From Candidatus Fermentibacteraceae bacterium (GTDB lineage Bacteria; Fermentibacterota; Fermentibacteria; Fermentibacterales; JCC-6), in NCBI GenBank assembly GCA_016744855.1, contig JADGDO010000002.1, forward strand, positions 124,001-188,000: a DNA stretch of 64,000 nucleotides. The letters are read 5' to 3'. Of this stretch, positions 27,803-36,181 are shown in pieces. The notes beneath the pieces are model-generated. The model worked only from the letters and a program-made list of their open reading frames with translations, made no database searches and was not told the origin of the DNA. The translations under genes were made by a program, and so were the position numbers. Numbering within the stretch: the first letter of the stretch is position 1; each line of letters opens with the position of its first letter.

Positions 27803-29794
27803 CTATCTGATCGACTGACCAAGAACTGTGAATTCAATACGTCTGTTCTGGGCCTTGTTGGCAGCGCTGGTATTTGGAACTACCGGGCTTTCCTCACCAT
27901 AACCGATTGTAGTAAGTGTGCCACCTGCTACACCCTTGCGTACAAGGTAATCGAGTACGGAGTTTGCTCTGCGCTCACTGAGACCCTGGTTGTAGCTGGC
28001 GCTTCCATCGCTGTCAGTATGACCTGCAACGCGAACCAGTACACCACTGTTTTCGATAAGAGTTGCTGCTACCTGATCAAGAACTCCGAAACTCTCCGGC
28101 TTGATCTGAGCGCTTCCACTCTCGAAGTAGATGTTATTGAAACTGAGAACCTGACCCTCGACAAGTGCTGGGCGCATCTCTACGTCGAAGATTGTTGTTT
28201 CTTCAGGAGCCATAACCTGAACTTTAACAACATTGAGGTAGTCTTCAGCCTGTACCTTTACTGTCCAGTTTCCTTCAGGAAGCTGCAGAGAATAGACACC
28301 GTTAACATTAGTTAAAGCAGTACCCTCGAATCCTTCAGGAAGATCTTCAACAAAAACAGTAGCGCCAGCAATAACCTCATCGGTCTCGCCATCTGTTACT
28401 GTTCCTGTAAGAATACCATTATCCGGTACGGGATGAAGAGTTACATCAAAAGCATGATCTTCACCGGCAACTATCACAACAGTTTCTGTGAAAGGCATGT
28501 AGCCTTCAGCATCAACATTGATAGGAACAGAACCGGCAAGAAGCTCAACAGTATAGAAACCGTCGACTGTAGTCTGTGGAAGAATTGAAGAAGCTGGGAA
28601 GCTAACTTCAGCTGTGAGGTATTCCCCAGTTTCATAATCAGTAACCACACCACTGAGAGTACCGTGAGTTGGGTTCTCAAGAAGAACAGATGAGAAGATC
28701 AAGTTGATACCAACACCGAAATCGGCAGGGTATCCACCTGGGAAAGGACTTCTCTGAGCACGCTCATCATCAGTAGGGGTTGTTCCACTCTGATAAATAG
28801 CGTGACCGAGGTCACTCCACTCAGGATCGAAGGATGTAAGAGCCATAGAACCGGTAAGGTCGAGAGCAATACCGTAAGGTGAAACAAATCTGAATCCACC
28901 ATCAAGCATAGCTGTTTCGTCGTATCTCTCGCCGTTTCCAGCTTCTTCATCACGATCGAGGTATCTGTTGTATTCAAATTCTACAAAAGGAGTTGCTACA
29001 CCAGTCTGATATTCTAGACCTGCTGCAACTTTGATAACATTGTCCTCAACCGTGAAATCGAGCTCATCGGTTGCAATGATAACTCCTGCGTCATCGCGTC
29101 TGGTGTCGGAATAAATAAACTCCTGTGAATAGTGATGGAATCCAGCATTAAGATGGAGACCAAGACCAAAATCAGCATTGTAGGAAACAAGCATGTCTCC
29201 ACCAAAGTTGAGTTTACCTGAGTTGAGCATTGCGCGTCTCATCTCGAACATAGGGTCACCGAAGCACCAGATACCATCAGTACCTGCGTCATACATAGTT
29301 ACATAGTCATTGTCACCACTGCTGACAGAGAAACCGACTGAAGGCATGAAGCCGAGCCAGAACTGACCGTCATCTGTTGGATTAAATGCAAGCTTAAGAG
29401 AAAGGACTGCTTCGTTCAGAGCATCGTCACTTTCCCAGTCACCTGTTCCCGCATCGCGGTCAGGGTTACTTAAGTCGCGTCTGTAACCATTCCACCAATA
29501 ACTGATTCTACCGCCTACTTCTGCCATATCATTAATACCATAACCGAAAGCAAGGTGCCCGGTGGCATCATACTCTGTGTCTTCAGCTATGAAAGAAACA
29601 TCATTCAATACTGCTGTTCTATCATCATGGCTTATGCCAATGTGTGTAAAGAGACCAACAGAATACTGATTAGTTTCAATTGGCTGCGCATCCACTACTT
29701 TGTTGAGTCCCTGAAGACCCCAGTAAGATGGAAGTGCATTTGCCACAGTTGCAGATAAAAGCATAACTGTGAGTAAGACAAAAGCTGTTTTCAT
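27803..29794 (-). CDS. OmpA-family outer-membrane protein, paralogue with two regulatory-like Ig domains
   Basis: 663 residues from the ATG at 29794, which follows AAAAAGGAGGGG; a longer open frame upstream is ignored because MKTAFVLLTVMLLSATVANA is a perfect signal peptide. Mature start LPSYWGLQGLNKVVDAQPIE closely matches LPSYSGLRGLNRTVDARPAE of the protein at 19913. A barrel-like region extends to about 395. Two carboxypeptidase-regulatory-like domains are near 400 (LSGVVTDYETGEYLTAEVSF) and 487 (LTGTVTDGETDEVIAGATVF). The OmpA domain is at about 560-663 (IYFESGSAQIKPES, GHTDSDGSASYNQ, NKAQNRRIEF). It should anchor the outer membrane to peptidoglycan. It has its own promoter. Confidence 0.9.
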   Translation of the reverse strand: MKTAFVLLTVMLLSATVANALPSYWGLQGLNKVVDAQPIETNQYSVGLFTHIGISHDDRTAVLNDVSFIAEDTEYDATGHLAFGYGINDMAEVGGRISYWWNGYRRDLSNPDRDAGTGDWESDDALNEAVLSLKLAFNPTDDGQFWLGFMPSVGFSVSSGDNDYVTMYDAGTDGIWCFGDPMFEMRRAMLNSGKLNFGGDMLVSYNADFGLGLHLNAGFHHYSQEFIYSDTRRDDAGVIIATDELDFTVEDNVIKVAAGLEYQTGVATPFVEFEYNRYLDRDEEAGNGERYDETAMLDGGFRFVSPYGIALDLTGSMALTSFDPEWSDLGHAIYQSGTTPTDDERAQRSPFPGGYPADFGVGINLIFSSVLLENPTHGTLSGVVTDYETGEYLTAEVSFPASSILPQTTVDGFYTVELLAGSVPINVDAEGYMPFTETVVIVAGEDHAFDVTLHPVPDNGILTGTVTDGETDEVIAGATVFVEDLPEGFEGTALTNVNGVYSLQLPEGNWTVKVQAEDYLNVVKVQVMAPEETTIFDVEMRPALVEGQVLSFNNIYFESGSAQIKPESFGVLDQVAATLIENSGVLVRVAGHTDSDGSASYNQGLSERRANSVLDYLVRKGVAGGTLTTIGYGEESPVVPNTSAANKAQNRRIEFTVLGQSIR

Positions 29795-29808
29795 ATCCCC
29801 TCCTTTTT

Positions 29809-29823
29809 CCGGTTTTGCACCGG
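29809..29823 (-). other. small hairpin just upstream of the OmpA ribosome site
   Basis: CCGGT, 5-nt loop, ACCGG, directly before the AAAAAGGAGGGG ribosome site in the leader. It may stabilise the mRNA or tune initiation. Confidence 0.35.
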
Positions 29824-29868
29824 ATGACGTGTTCAATTCAAAAGTGATTGCTACGAGAATCACAAATA

Positions 29869-29897
29869 AAAATACTTGCAGTACCCCTGAAAGTCAA
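29869..29897 (-). promoter_or_regulatory. promoter of the second OmpA gene
   Basis: On the minus strand TTGACT (29892-29897), a 17-bp spacer and TATTTT (29869-29874). The leader would be about 68 nt. Confidence 0.55.
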
Positions 29898-29908
29898 TAC
29901 AGAAGATA

Positions 29909-29935
29909 CCCGTCTCTGGTACAACCAGAGACGGG
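29909..29935 (-). terminator. terminator of the kor operon
   Basis: A perfect 11-bp stem (CCCGTCTCTGG with CCAGAGACGGG) and a 5-nt loop, 25 bp after the korC stop. The T-run is weak. Confidence 0.65.
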
Positions 29936-29959
29936 CACTAACTTACTTCTACAGTGTAT

Positions 29960-30574
29960 CTATCTGGAAAACTTGTCTCTTATCGCCTTTGGAACAGGTT
30001 GCTTTCTGTCCCAGGTCACGGGGATCCTTCCCTCTTCCATGTTAAGGATTTCGCGTCCTTCACGATGACCGATTTCGAAAGCCTTCAAATTCATATCCAG
30101 AAATGCTGCAGGTACAGAAAGTCTGATAGCTTCAGCCCAAATTTCAAGTTTGAAGTATCGGCTGAGTGCAGCAAACATGCCCATTGCCATCAAGTTTGCT
30201 ACTATTTTCTGCCCGAAAACTTCAATGCTGTCTCTGGTGAAAGGGTATTCGTATACCTTACCTTCTGGCAGCTGATCAACAAAGGTTGAATCAACAACGA
30301 AAAAGCCTCGCTCCTTAACCTTAGCACTGTATTTATCTGCACTTTCCTGATTCATGGCAAGAAGAATATCCAGTTTCCTGCAGTTGGGAAATAGAATCGG
30401 CTTATCGGAAATGATAATATCCGTTCTACTAGCTCCACCACGGGCCTCAGGTCCATAACTCTGTGTAAAGCAAACTTCATTTTTGTTCAGAATTGCAGCC
30501 TGACCCAATATTCTCCCAGCGAGACCCAAACCCTGGCCTCCAGAACCGGCAAGTCTTATCTCAGAATACTTCAT
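29960..30574 (-). CDS. korC: 2-oxoacid:ferredoxin oxidoreductase, gamma subunit
   Basis: 204 residues. The N-terminal RLAGSGGQGLGLAGRIL and FTQSYGPEARGGASRTDIIIS are the conserved gamma-subunit motifs. This subunit belongs to the cytosolic enzyme that oxidatively decarboxylates 2-oxoglutarate (or a similar 2-oxoacid) with CoA and ferredoxin, and can run in reverse to fix CO2. Its ATG overlaps the korB stop by four bases. It is the last gene of korDABC and ends at the hairpin 29909-29935. The name assumes 2-oxoglutarate as the substrate, which is not certain from the sequence. Confidence 0.9.
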   Translation of the reverse strand: MKYSEIRLAGSGGQGLGLAGRILGQAAILNKNEVCFTQSYGPEARGGASRTDIIISDKPILFPNCRKLDILLAMNQESADKYSAKVKERGFFVVDSTFVDQLPEGKVYEYPFTRDSIEVFGQKIVANLMAMGMFAALSRYFKLEIWAEAIRLSVPAAFLDMNLKAFEIGHREGREILNMEEGRIPVTWDRKQPVPKAIRDKFSR

Positions 30575-31407
30575 TTCTTTACCCCCGATGAAACCCTGTC
30601 ACACAGATCCTGATATCTCTCTGTGTAACCTATTCCATCCTTGTCTACAAAAATACCCCTTACAATTTTGCCTTCAGTCTTCTCTTTCGGCAACTTGGAT
30701 GCCTGAGCAACGTTGATGGTGTTGTCTTTGAAGAGCTCCATCATTTTCACTGCATCACCCTGTCTGTTTGCTCTGCCGAAGTTTGTTGGGCAAGGCGCCA
30801 TTGCCTCTACAACTCTAAACCCGGGACCGGAAAGGGCATTCTTAATAAGACCATCAAGTTCCATAACATGATATACATCCCCACGGGCAACATAGTTAGC
30901 TCCTGCTGCTTCCGTGAGCTTGCATATATCAAAGTCTGGTTCAATCATACCGTATGGAGTAGTAGCAGTTTTTGCACCCTGAGGTGTAGTAGGAGAGAAC
31001 TGCCCACCGGTCATGCCGTAATTGTTGTTGTTAACAATAATGGCAGTTATGTCCATATTTCTTCTAGCAGCGTGAATGATGTGGTTACCTCCAATAGCCA
31101 TGGAGTCACCATCACCCATTACTGCGAGTACTTTAAGATTCGGGTTGGCCATCTTTGCGCCAGTCCCGAAGGCGAGAGCCCTGCCGTGTGTTGTATGAAG
31201 CGTATTGAAGTCAACATACACGGGCATTCTACTTGTACATCCAATGCCGGAGACCATGAGAATATCGTCCAGCTCCCAGCCCAGTGAATCAATTGCGCGT
31301 ATGATGGAACCCATAACAATTCCTATACCACAACCGGGGCACCACACGTGGGGGAATTTTTTCTTCGCTCTCAGATATTTGTAAGCGTATGGAAGACGGG
31401 CTGGCAT
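30571..31407 (-). CDS. korB: 2-oxoacid:ferredoxin oxidoreductase, beta (thiamine diphosphate) subunit
   Basis: 278 residues. The thiamine-diphosphate and magnesium site is seen in VMGDGDSMAIGGNH (about 95-108) with VNNNNYGMTGGQFSPTTP downstream. An N-terminal WCPGCGIG and a later GIGCTSRMP are standard in this family and hold cluster or cofactor cysteines. It carries the active cofactor of the complex. Its ATG shares one base with the korA stop (TAATG) and it overlaps korC by four bases, so the subunits are made in equal amounts. The ThiL enzyme at 11928 makes its cofactor. Confidence 0.92.
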   Translation of the reverse strand: MPARLPYAYKYLRAKKKFPHVWCPGCGIGIVMGSIIRAIDSLGWELDDILMVSGIGCTSRMPVYVDFNTLHTTHGRALAFGTGAKMANPNLKVLAVMGDGDSMAIGGNHIIHAARRNMDITAIIVNNNNYGMTGGQFSPTTPQGAKTATTPYGMIEPDFDICKLTEAAGANYVARGDVYHVMELDGLIKNALSGPGFRVVEAMAPCPTNFGRANRQGDAVKMMELFKDNTINVAQASKLPKEKTEGKIVRGIFVDKDGIGYTERYQDLCDRVSSGVKK

Positions 31408-32552
31408 TACATCACCTCCAGTACCGCAGCAACAAGCTGCTCCGGTGTAATCTCGTAACCGTCATACCTGTGAAGAGGAACAACCCTTACGCTATCTGAT
31501 GTAAGACGCTCAACTTCATGTATCATCTGACCCTGATTCAATTCAGGGACCAGAATAACATCTTTTGTATCGAGCATTTCTTTTACAGTTCGATCAGGAA
31601 AAGGCCAGATTGTAACAGGCCGGAAAATACCGATCTTTTTGCGCTGTTTGGCAAGAATCTGCTGTGCCGCAAGAGCGCTTCTGTAGACTGAACCATAACA
31701 GAAAATTATGATTTTGCTTTCCTCGACATTGTGAATATCGTTGTGCTCGAGAACATCAAGACGTCGTGTAATTTTCTGCTTGAGTCTGTTCATTTTTGAG
31801 ATGACTTCGTCTACTTTTCTAGTAGGGAAACCATGGGTATCATGAGTAAGTCCTGTAACGTGGAAACGATATCCCGATCCAAAATGCGCCATTGGAGATA
31901 CTCCGGTGGCTGAGGAGTGGTAGTGTTCATACCACTCAAGAGGAACATCGGGAGAAGAAGGAGGAATAACACAAACTTCCTCTTCCTTAGGGAAAGTAAG
32001 CTTTTCACGCATGTGACCAATAACCTCATCGGGCATGAGTATCACTGGTGTGCGGAATTGTTCAGCAAGGTTAAAAGCTTTGATAGTAAGTTCAAAGCAC
32101 TCTTTAACGTCTGAAGGTGCAAGAACTATTGCAGGATGATCTCCGTGAGTACCCCACCTGGCCTGCATAACATCACCCTGAGCAACCTGAGTAGGAAGAC
32201 CGGTTGAGGGGCCACCACGCATTACGTTAACAAGAACAAGCGGGACTTCGGTCATGCATGCATAGCCGAGTCCTTCCTGCATCAAACTGAATCCTGGACC
32301 ACTTGTAGCAGTCATTGATCTGCCACCTGCAAGACTGCCGCCAATAATAGCGCTGATGCTTGCAATTTCGTCTTCCATCTGTATCCATTTTTTACCAATT
32401 ATCGGCATTTCGCGAGCTAGAATCTCCGCTACCTCAGTAGACGGGGTAATGGGGTATCCGGCAAAGAAATCGATTCCTGCAGCCAGAGCACCCAGAGCAA
32501 CAGCTTCATTGCCCTGCACAAGTTTTGTCTCTCCCCAGGGAACGCCGCTCAT
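31407..32552 (-). CDS. korA: 2-oxoacid:ferredoxin oxidoreductase, alpha subunit
   Basis: 381 residues. KorA-type motifs: GNEAVALGALAAGIDFFAGYPITPSTE near the start, QMEDEIASISAIIGGSLAG, TATSGPGFSLMQEGLGYA, RGGPSTGLPTQVAQGDVMQ, and the C-terminal LVPELNQGQM. The alpha chain contributes the substrate and CoA side of the active site. The length and gene order D-A-B-C match 2-oxoglutarate synthases; 2-oxoisovalerate enzymes have a similar layout and cannot be excluded. It overlaps korD by ATGA. Confidence 0.92.
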   Translation of the reverse strand: MSGVPWGETKLVQGNEAVALGALAAGIDFFAGYPITPSTEVAEILAREMPIIGKKWIQMEDEIASISAIIGGSLAGGRSMTATSGPGFSLMQEGLGYACMTEVPLVLVNVMRGGPSTGLPTQVAQGDVMQARWGTHGDHPAIVLAPSDVKECFELTIKAFNLAEQFRTPVILMPDEVIGHMREKLTFPKEEEVCVIPPSSPDVPLEWYEHYHSSATGVSPMAHFGSGYRFHVTGLTHDTHGFPTRKVDEVISKMNRLKQKITRRLDVLEHNDIHNVEESKIIIFCYGSVYRSALAAQQILAKQRKKIGIFRPVTIWPFPDRTVKEMLDTKDVILVPELNQGQMIHEVERLTSDSVRVVPLHRYDGYEITPEQLVAAVLEVM

Positions 32553-32839
32553 TTCTCACCACCACTCTTTTTTTTGCTTTCTTTAATAGTATCTCCGCTT
32601 ACATACACAGCAAATTCAGGGCACCGCCTGGCACACAGAGCACATTCAATACACTTTTCAGGGTATATCACATGAGCTTTCTGATCGTCACCCATTTCGA
32701 GAACCTGTTTGGGGCAAAATGCCACACAGATTCCACAACCCTTACACCATTCTGGGAAAATGTGTACAGCCGGTGTCTTTTTCTTCTTAGCACCACAATG
32801 TTCTTCTTTTGTCTGCCCCTTGATGGGTTTTTCAGACAT
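32549..32839 (-). CDS. korD: 2-oxoacid:ferredoxin oxidoreductase, delta subunit (2x[4Fe-4S] ferredoxin)
   Basis: 96 residues with two classic CxxCxxCxxxC(P) motifs: CKGCGICVAFCP (about 34-45) and CIECALCARRCP (about 64-75). It passes electrons from KorAB to the external ferredoxin. Lys- and Glu-rich ends are normal for this subunit. It is the first gene of korDABC, with a strong AGGAGG ribosome site. A hairpin at 32864-32897 lies 25 bp upstream and may end the preceding transcript or attenuate this one. Confidence 0.92.
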   Translation of the reverse strand: MSEKPIKGQTKEEHCGAKKKKTPAVHIFPEWCKGCGICVAFCPKQVLEMGDDQKAHVIYPEKCIECALCARRCPEFAVYVSGDTIKESKKKSGGEK

Positions 32840-32863
32840 TGAACAATACCTCCTGATGATGCA

Positions 32864-32897
32864 AGAAAGGCAAGACCCCTATGGGACCTGCCTTTCT
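32864..32897 (-). terminator. hairpin between the COG2403 gene and korD
   Basis: Stem AGAAAGGCA with TGCCTTTCT plus inner GC pairs, 33 bp after the COG2403 stop and 25 bp before korD. It has no long T-run and could be a terminator or an attenuator. Confidence 0.5.
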
Positions 32898-32929
32898 ATG
32901 CGACTATCGCTACATGCGAACTATTTCAA

Positions 32930-34255
32930 TTAACTGGTAAAAGGTTTGAGAACTTCAGCAATGTCGGGCTTGCCGATTTCCTGAAGGTCATAACTAACCT
33001 TTACTGTAGGCTTATTAATCTTAACAATCCTGGAAAGATCCATAGGTGTACCAATAACAACAGCATCGCAAGTGATGGCATTGATTGTTTCCTCAAGATC
33101 CTTGATCTGAGCATCACCGTAACCCATTGCTGGAAGAATTACTGTTTCTTCAACACCTGGGTAGTACTTGTCGAATGTACCCTTGATGGTACCGACAGCG
33201 TGAGGAACAGGATTTGCGAATTCAGCAGCGCCGTACTTCTCAGCTGCTACAAAACCGGCACCGTACTCCATCTCACCATGGGTGAGGGTAGGTCCGTCTT
33301 CAACAACGAGTACTTTTTTACCAAGAATGAGCTCAGGCTTGTCAACAGAGACAGGACTGGCACCATCAATGATACGAGCTGTTGGATTCACTTTGCGGAT
33401 GTTCTTGCGAACTTCTTCAACATCCTCAGGGTAGGCACTGTCGATCTTGTTAATTACAACAACATCTGCGAGTCTGAGGTTTGTCTGACCTGGGTAGTAG
33501 CTAAGCTCATGGCCGGGTCTGTGAGGATCCACAACAGTGATGGTAAGGTCTGGTGCGTAGAAAGAAGTATCGTTGTTTCCGCCATCCCAGAGGATAACAT
33601 CTGCTTCTTTTTCTGCTTCGCGAAGAATGGCTTCGTAATCTACACCTGAGTAAATAACATTACCGTTGATGATGTGTGGCTCGTACTCTTCCATTTCCTC
33701 AATTGTGCACTCATGCTTTTTGAGGTCTTCGATAACAGCAAAACGCTGAACGCGCTGCTTTACAAGGTCACCGTATGGCATCGGGTGGCGAATTGAAACC
33801 ACTTTTTTGCCTGCTTTTTTGAGTTCTTCAACAACACGACGGGTTGTCTGGCTCTTGCCACAACCTGTACGAACTGCAGTAATAGCAATAACAGGCTTGG
33901 TGCTCTTGACCATGGTGCGCTCGGCACCGATCATTACAAAGTCAGCTCCTGCTGTGTTTACACGGCTGGCGAGAGCCATTACAGTGCTATCTGGAAGATC
34001 ACTGTAAGACATGACGCAAAGCTCGATATTTTCACCATTGATGATGTTCTCGAGTTCGCTCTCGTCAAGAATCTTAATTCCTTCAGGATAGAATTCTCCA
34101 GCAAGCTCTGCAGGATACTTTCTTCCATCAATATCAGGAATCTGTGTCGCTGTGAAAGCAACTACCTCGTAACTGTCGTCGTTACGATAGAGGGTGTTGA
34201 AGTTGTGGAAATCGCGCCCTGCGGCGCCTAAGATAAGGGTTCTCTTTCTGCTCAT
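32930..34255 (-). CDS. COG2403 P-loop GTPase, cyclic 2,3-diphosphoglycerate synthase-like
   Basis: 441 residues from the ATG at 34255, 10 nt after GGAAAGG; an open extension upstream is really the structured leader. The N-terminal KRTLILGAAGRDFHNFNTLY with FTATQIPDIDGRKYP and the P-loop ITAVRTGCGKSQTTRR (about 130-145) identify the family. DADVILWDGGNND-like and VVINKIDSA segments complete the nucleotide-binding fold. Databases call this family either predicted GTPase or cyclic 2,3-diphosphoglycerate synthase, after its similarity to the methanogen enzyme. No function is proven in bacteria to my knowledge. It is cytosolic. Its regulation seems elaborate: a promoter with a perfect -35 box and a leader of about 107 nt that folds almost completely. 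Confidence 0.82.
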   Translation of the reverse strand: MSRKRTLILGAAGRDFHNFNTLYRNDDSYEVVAFTATQIPDIDGRKYPAELAGEFYPEGIKILDESELENIINGENIELCVMSYSDLPDSTVMALASRVNTAGADFVMIGAERTMVKSTKPVIAITAVRTGCGKSQTTRRVVEELKKAGKKVVSIRHPMPYGDLVKQRVQRFAVIEDLKKHECTIEEMEEYEPHIINGNVIYSGVDYEAILREAEKEADVILWDGGNNDTSFYAPDLTITVVDPHRPGHELSYYPGQTNLRLADVVVINKIDSAYPEDVEEVRKNIRKVNPTARIIDGASPVSVDKPELILGKKVLVVEDGPTLTHGEMEYGAGFVAAEKYGAAEFANPVPHAVGTIKGTFDKYYPGVEETVILPAMGYGDAQIKDLEETINAITCDAVVIGTPMDLSRIVKINKPTVKVSYDLQEIGKPDIAEVLKPFTS

Positions 34256-34362
34256 ATTGAGTCGTCCTTTCCGCAAGTTAAGTAGCCTTGCGGAAGAGCA
34301 ACAGCGAACCGTCAGGTTCGGCCTCTTCCACTTTAGTGGACCCCAGATGATCTGTCTGGTCG
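34256..34362 (-). promoter_or_regulatory. highly structured 5' leader of the COG2403 gene (candidate cis-regulatory RNA)
   Basis: Five complementary pairs fill the leader: CCAGA/TCTGG (34343-34359), TCCACT/AGTGGA (34327-34340), GGAAGAG/CTCTTCC (34292-34298 with 34323-34329), CGAACC/GGTTCG (34305-34320) and TCCGCAAG/CTTGCGGA (34270-34294). The third pair shares bases with the second and fifth, so alternative folds exclude each other. The last stem ends next to the AAAGGA ribosome site. It matches no riboswitch class I can recall. Confidence 0.55.
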
Positions 34363-34368
34363 GCATCA

Positions 34369-34397
34369 AATCTCACGCATTCAAACAGAATTGTCAA
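34369..34397 (-). promoter_or_regulatory. promoter of the COG2403 gene
   Basis: On the minus strand a perfect TTGACA (34392-34397), a 17-bp spacer and a weak GAGATT -10 box (34369-34374). Predicted start near 34362. Confidence 0.45.
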
Positions 34398-34424
34398 GAG
34401 TAACCGAAAGACAAGCTCAAAGCA

Positions 34425-34814
34425 TCAGCCTGAGCCGCCCCCCTCCAGTAGAATACAAAACCCTGTTCCTGCTATAAAGCCGGTAAGTAATCGCATGATA
34501 TTTGTACTTTCATACAACCCTATCAGCTGAAAAACGCCGTCGAGGGCCATTGGTACAATAAGAAATAATCCAAGCAATATCGAAGCAGGAAGTTTATTGA
34601 AAAACATAAGGATTGATGAGATAGAAACGCCTATCCAGAAAAATGTACATCTCGCACAAAGACCTGGGGCCCATAGAAAAGATCTTTGGGGCAGTCGGTG
34701 GCACGTGACCCCAAGAAGAGGTCTCAGGAATGAGGGATTAACAAAGGCGCCGAAAACAAAAACGGCGCCTATTACTGTGAGAATGGCAGAACCTATTTTT
34801 CTTGTATCAGCCAT
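34425..34814 (-). CDS. DUF2085 membrane protein
   Basis: 129 residues from the ATG at 34814, which overlaps the upstream oxidoreductase by 8 bp; an in-frame ATG at 34832 is possible and neither has a good ribosome site. The conserved DUF2085 pattern is present: TCHRLPQRSF, CARCTFFWIGV, the P-x-x-x-D of VPMALDGVFQLIG, and STNIMRLLTGFIAG. There are four membrane segments. The family is widespread with no known function; its paired Cys and His residues suggest metal or redox chemistry. It is the last gene of the operon that starts with the lipoprotein at 44576 or within it. Confidence 0.8.
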   Translation of the reverse strand: MADTRKIGSAILTVIGAVFVFGAFVNPSFLRPLLGVTCHRLPQRSFLWAPGLCARCTFFWIGVSISSILMFFNKLPASILLGLFLIVPMALDGVFQLIGLYESTNIMRLLTGFIAGTGFCILLEGGGSG

Positions 34815-36177
34815 CAGCCCATGTGTTTTCATCCCAATTGAAACGGTCTTTCACAGAAGCTTCACCCAGAATTTCAAGAGCCGCAATTTTACCCATCTCA
34901 ATGGAGTGATCCATATTGTTGTAGCGGAAAAGCCCTTGTCTACCACAGGTTACACTGTCTGAAACATCTTCCAGCGCATCAAGAACTATGGAAGTATTTT
35001 CAGCGTACTTCAGATCATAGATAGGGTAAGCATGGGCTTTACGAACAAGCGAGGCTCCCAGAACCATTTCTTTTGTAAAGAGCCCCAGATGATCAGCACC
35101 TGGTATTGTCGAAGCAAGAAGCTCTTCTTCTGTCATGTTCCAGACTTCATCATTTTCCTGACAACTGTACTCAAAAACAACCTGAGAAGGCACAGCAGGA
35201 TCAAAATTCTTTGAAATGGAAAGCCTGTTAAAAAGATAGCGATCCTCTGATGTGTAAATCCAGTGGTCACTTTGCTTTAGATCACATTCAACCAGCACAG
35301 TCAGAAAAACTAGAGCCCGGAATTTAAGATTGGATGCTGCAAGATGAACTTTTTGGGGAAGGATCTTACCTAGAAGCGTTGTATAATCATTAACGGGAAT
35401 AGTATTTATTATCCTGTCACAAACAACGGACTGATCATTCAGCTCTATTTGCCAGCGGTTTTCCACTTTGCTCAATCTCAATGGTTCTGCAGAGAAAAGA
35501 ATTGAGCCGCCGGCATCCGTAACCACAGAAGCCAGAGCACGACAGATCTCGCCAATACCCCGCCTGGGATAATGGAATGTACTGATTAGACTTCTAACGG
35601 TTTCCTTTGATGGTGCAATTGTTTCCTTAATCAGACCTGCCAGACTTGGAACAGTGATTCTCTGGCTTGCCCAGTCTGCACTTAGCTCAACAGGCTTTAT
35701 TCCCCACAGTTTCTCATTGTAAGGAGCAAGATAGAGCTCATACAATCCGCGGCCGAAACGACTGAGTACCCAGCCCTCAAAGCTTTCCTGCTCACGCGGA
35801 GCAAAAATGCTTCTGATTTTCTCCCAAATGAAACTCAGCATCATTCCGATTCCACGGTGCAAAGGCATAGTGGAAAGAACATTGCTGAAGGCGAGGGGAT
35901 AATCAAAATATCTATCGAGAAGCCTTATCCTACTCACCCGGTTCAATTCAAGAAGCTCGATACCGGGAAGGTTCCTTACAAAGCTGAGAATCTCATCATT
36001 TGATGTGTGAAATCTGTGCGGTCCAAGATCAAACTTGAAACCGTTTTCACTTACCGTAGCTGCAAGGCCTCCGTGTGAAGGCTCTTTTTCCAGTACTACC
36101 ACCTCGTGACCCCGCCGAACCAGCTCCTCAGCAGCGCTGAGGCCGGCCAGTCCGGCGCCTAATATCCCTACTTTCAA
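34807..36177 (-). CDS. FAD-dependent amine-oxidase/protoporphyrinogen-oxidase-like enzyme
   Basis: 456 residues. The N-terminal dinucleotide fold VGILGAGLAGLSAAEELVRRG (2-22) with VVVLEKEPSHGGLAAT binds FAD. FDLGPHRFH is typical of the protoporphyrinogen oxidase/UDP-galactopyranose mutase group. APYNEKLWGIKPVELS and the C-terminal GRQGLFRYNNMDHSIEMG point to the subgroup that resembles UDP-galactopyranose mutases and glycan-modifying enzymes. The natural substrate cannot be named. It starts 4 bp after the nucleotidase stop and overlaps DUF2085. Probably cytosolic. Confidence 0.82.
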   Translation of the reverse strand: MKVGILGAGLAGLSAAEELVRRGHEVVVLEKEPSHGGLAATVSENGFKFDLGPHRFHTSNDEILSFVRNLPGIELLELNRVSRIRLLDRYFDYPLAFSNVLSTMPLHRGIGMMLSFIWEKIRSIFAPREQESFEGWVLSRFGRGLYELYLAPYNEKLWGIKPVELSADWASQRITVPSLAGLIKETIAPSKETVRSLISTFHYPRRGIGEICRALASVVTDAGGSILFSAEPLRLSKVENRWQIELNDQSVVCDRIINTIPVNDYTTLLGKILPQKVHLAASNLKFRALVFLTVLVECDLKQSDHWIYTSEDRYLFNRLSISKNFDPAVPSQVVFEYSCQENDEVWNMTEEELLASTIPGADHLGLFTKEMVLGASLVRKAHAYPIYDLKYAENTSIVLDALEDVSDSVTCGRQGLFRYNNMDHSIEMGKIAALEILGEASVKDRFNWDENTWADG

Positions 36178-36181
36178 GTGA

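Noticed and set aside
30868..31287. Long plus-strand open frame opposite korB
   Set aside because: It is the complement of a gene with full family motifs, has no ribosome site and no recognisable protein features. The same applies to the many other antisense frames.
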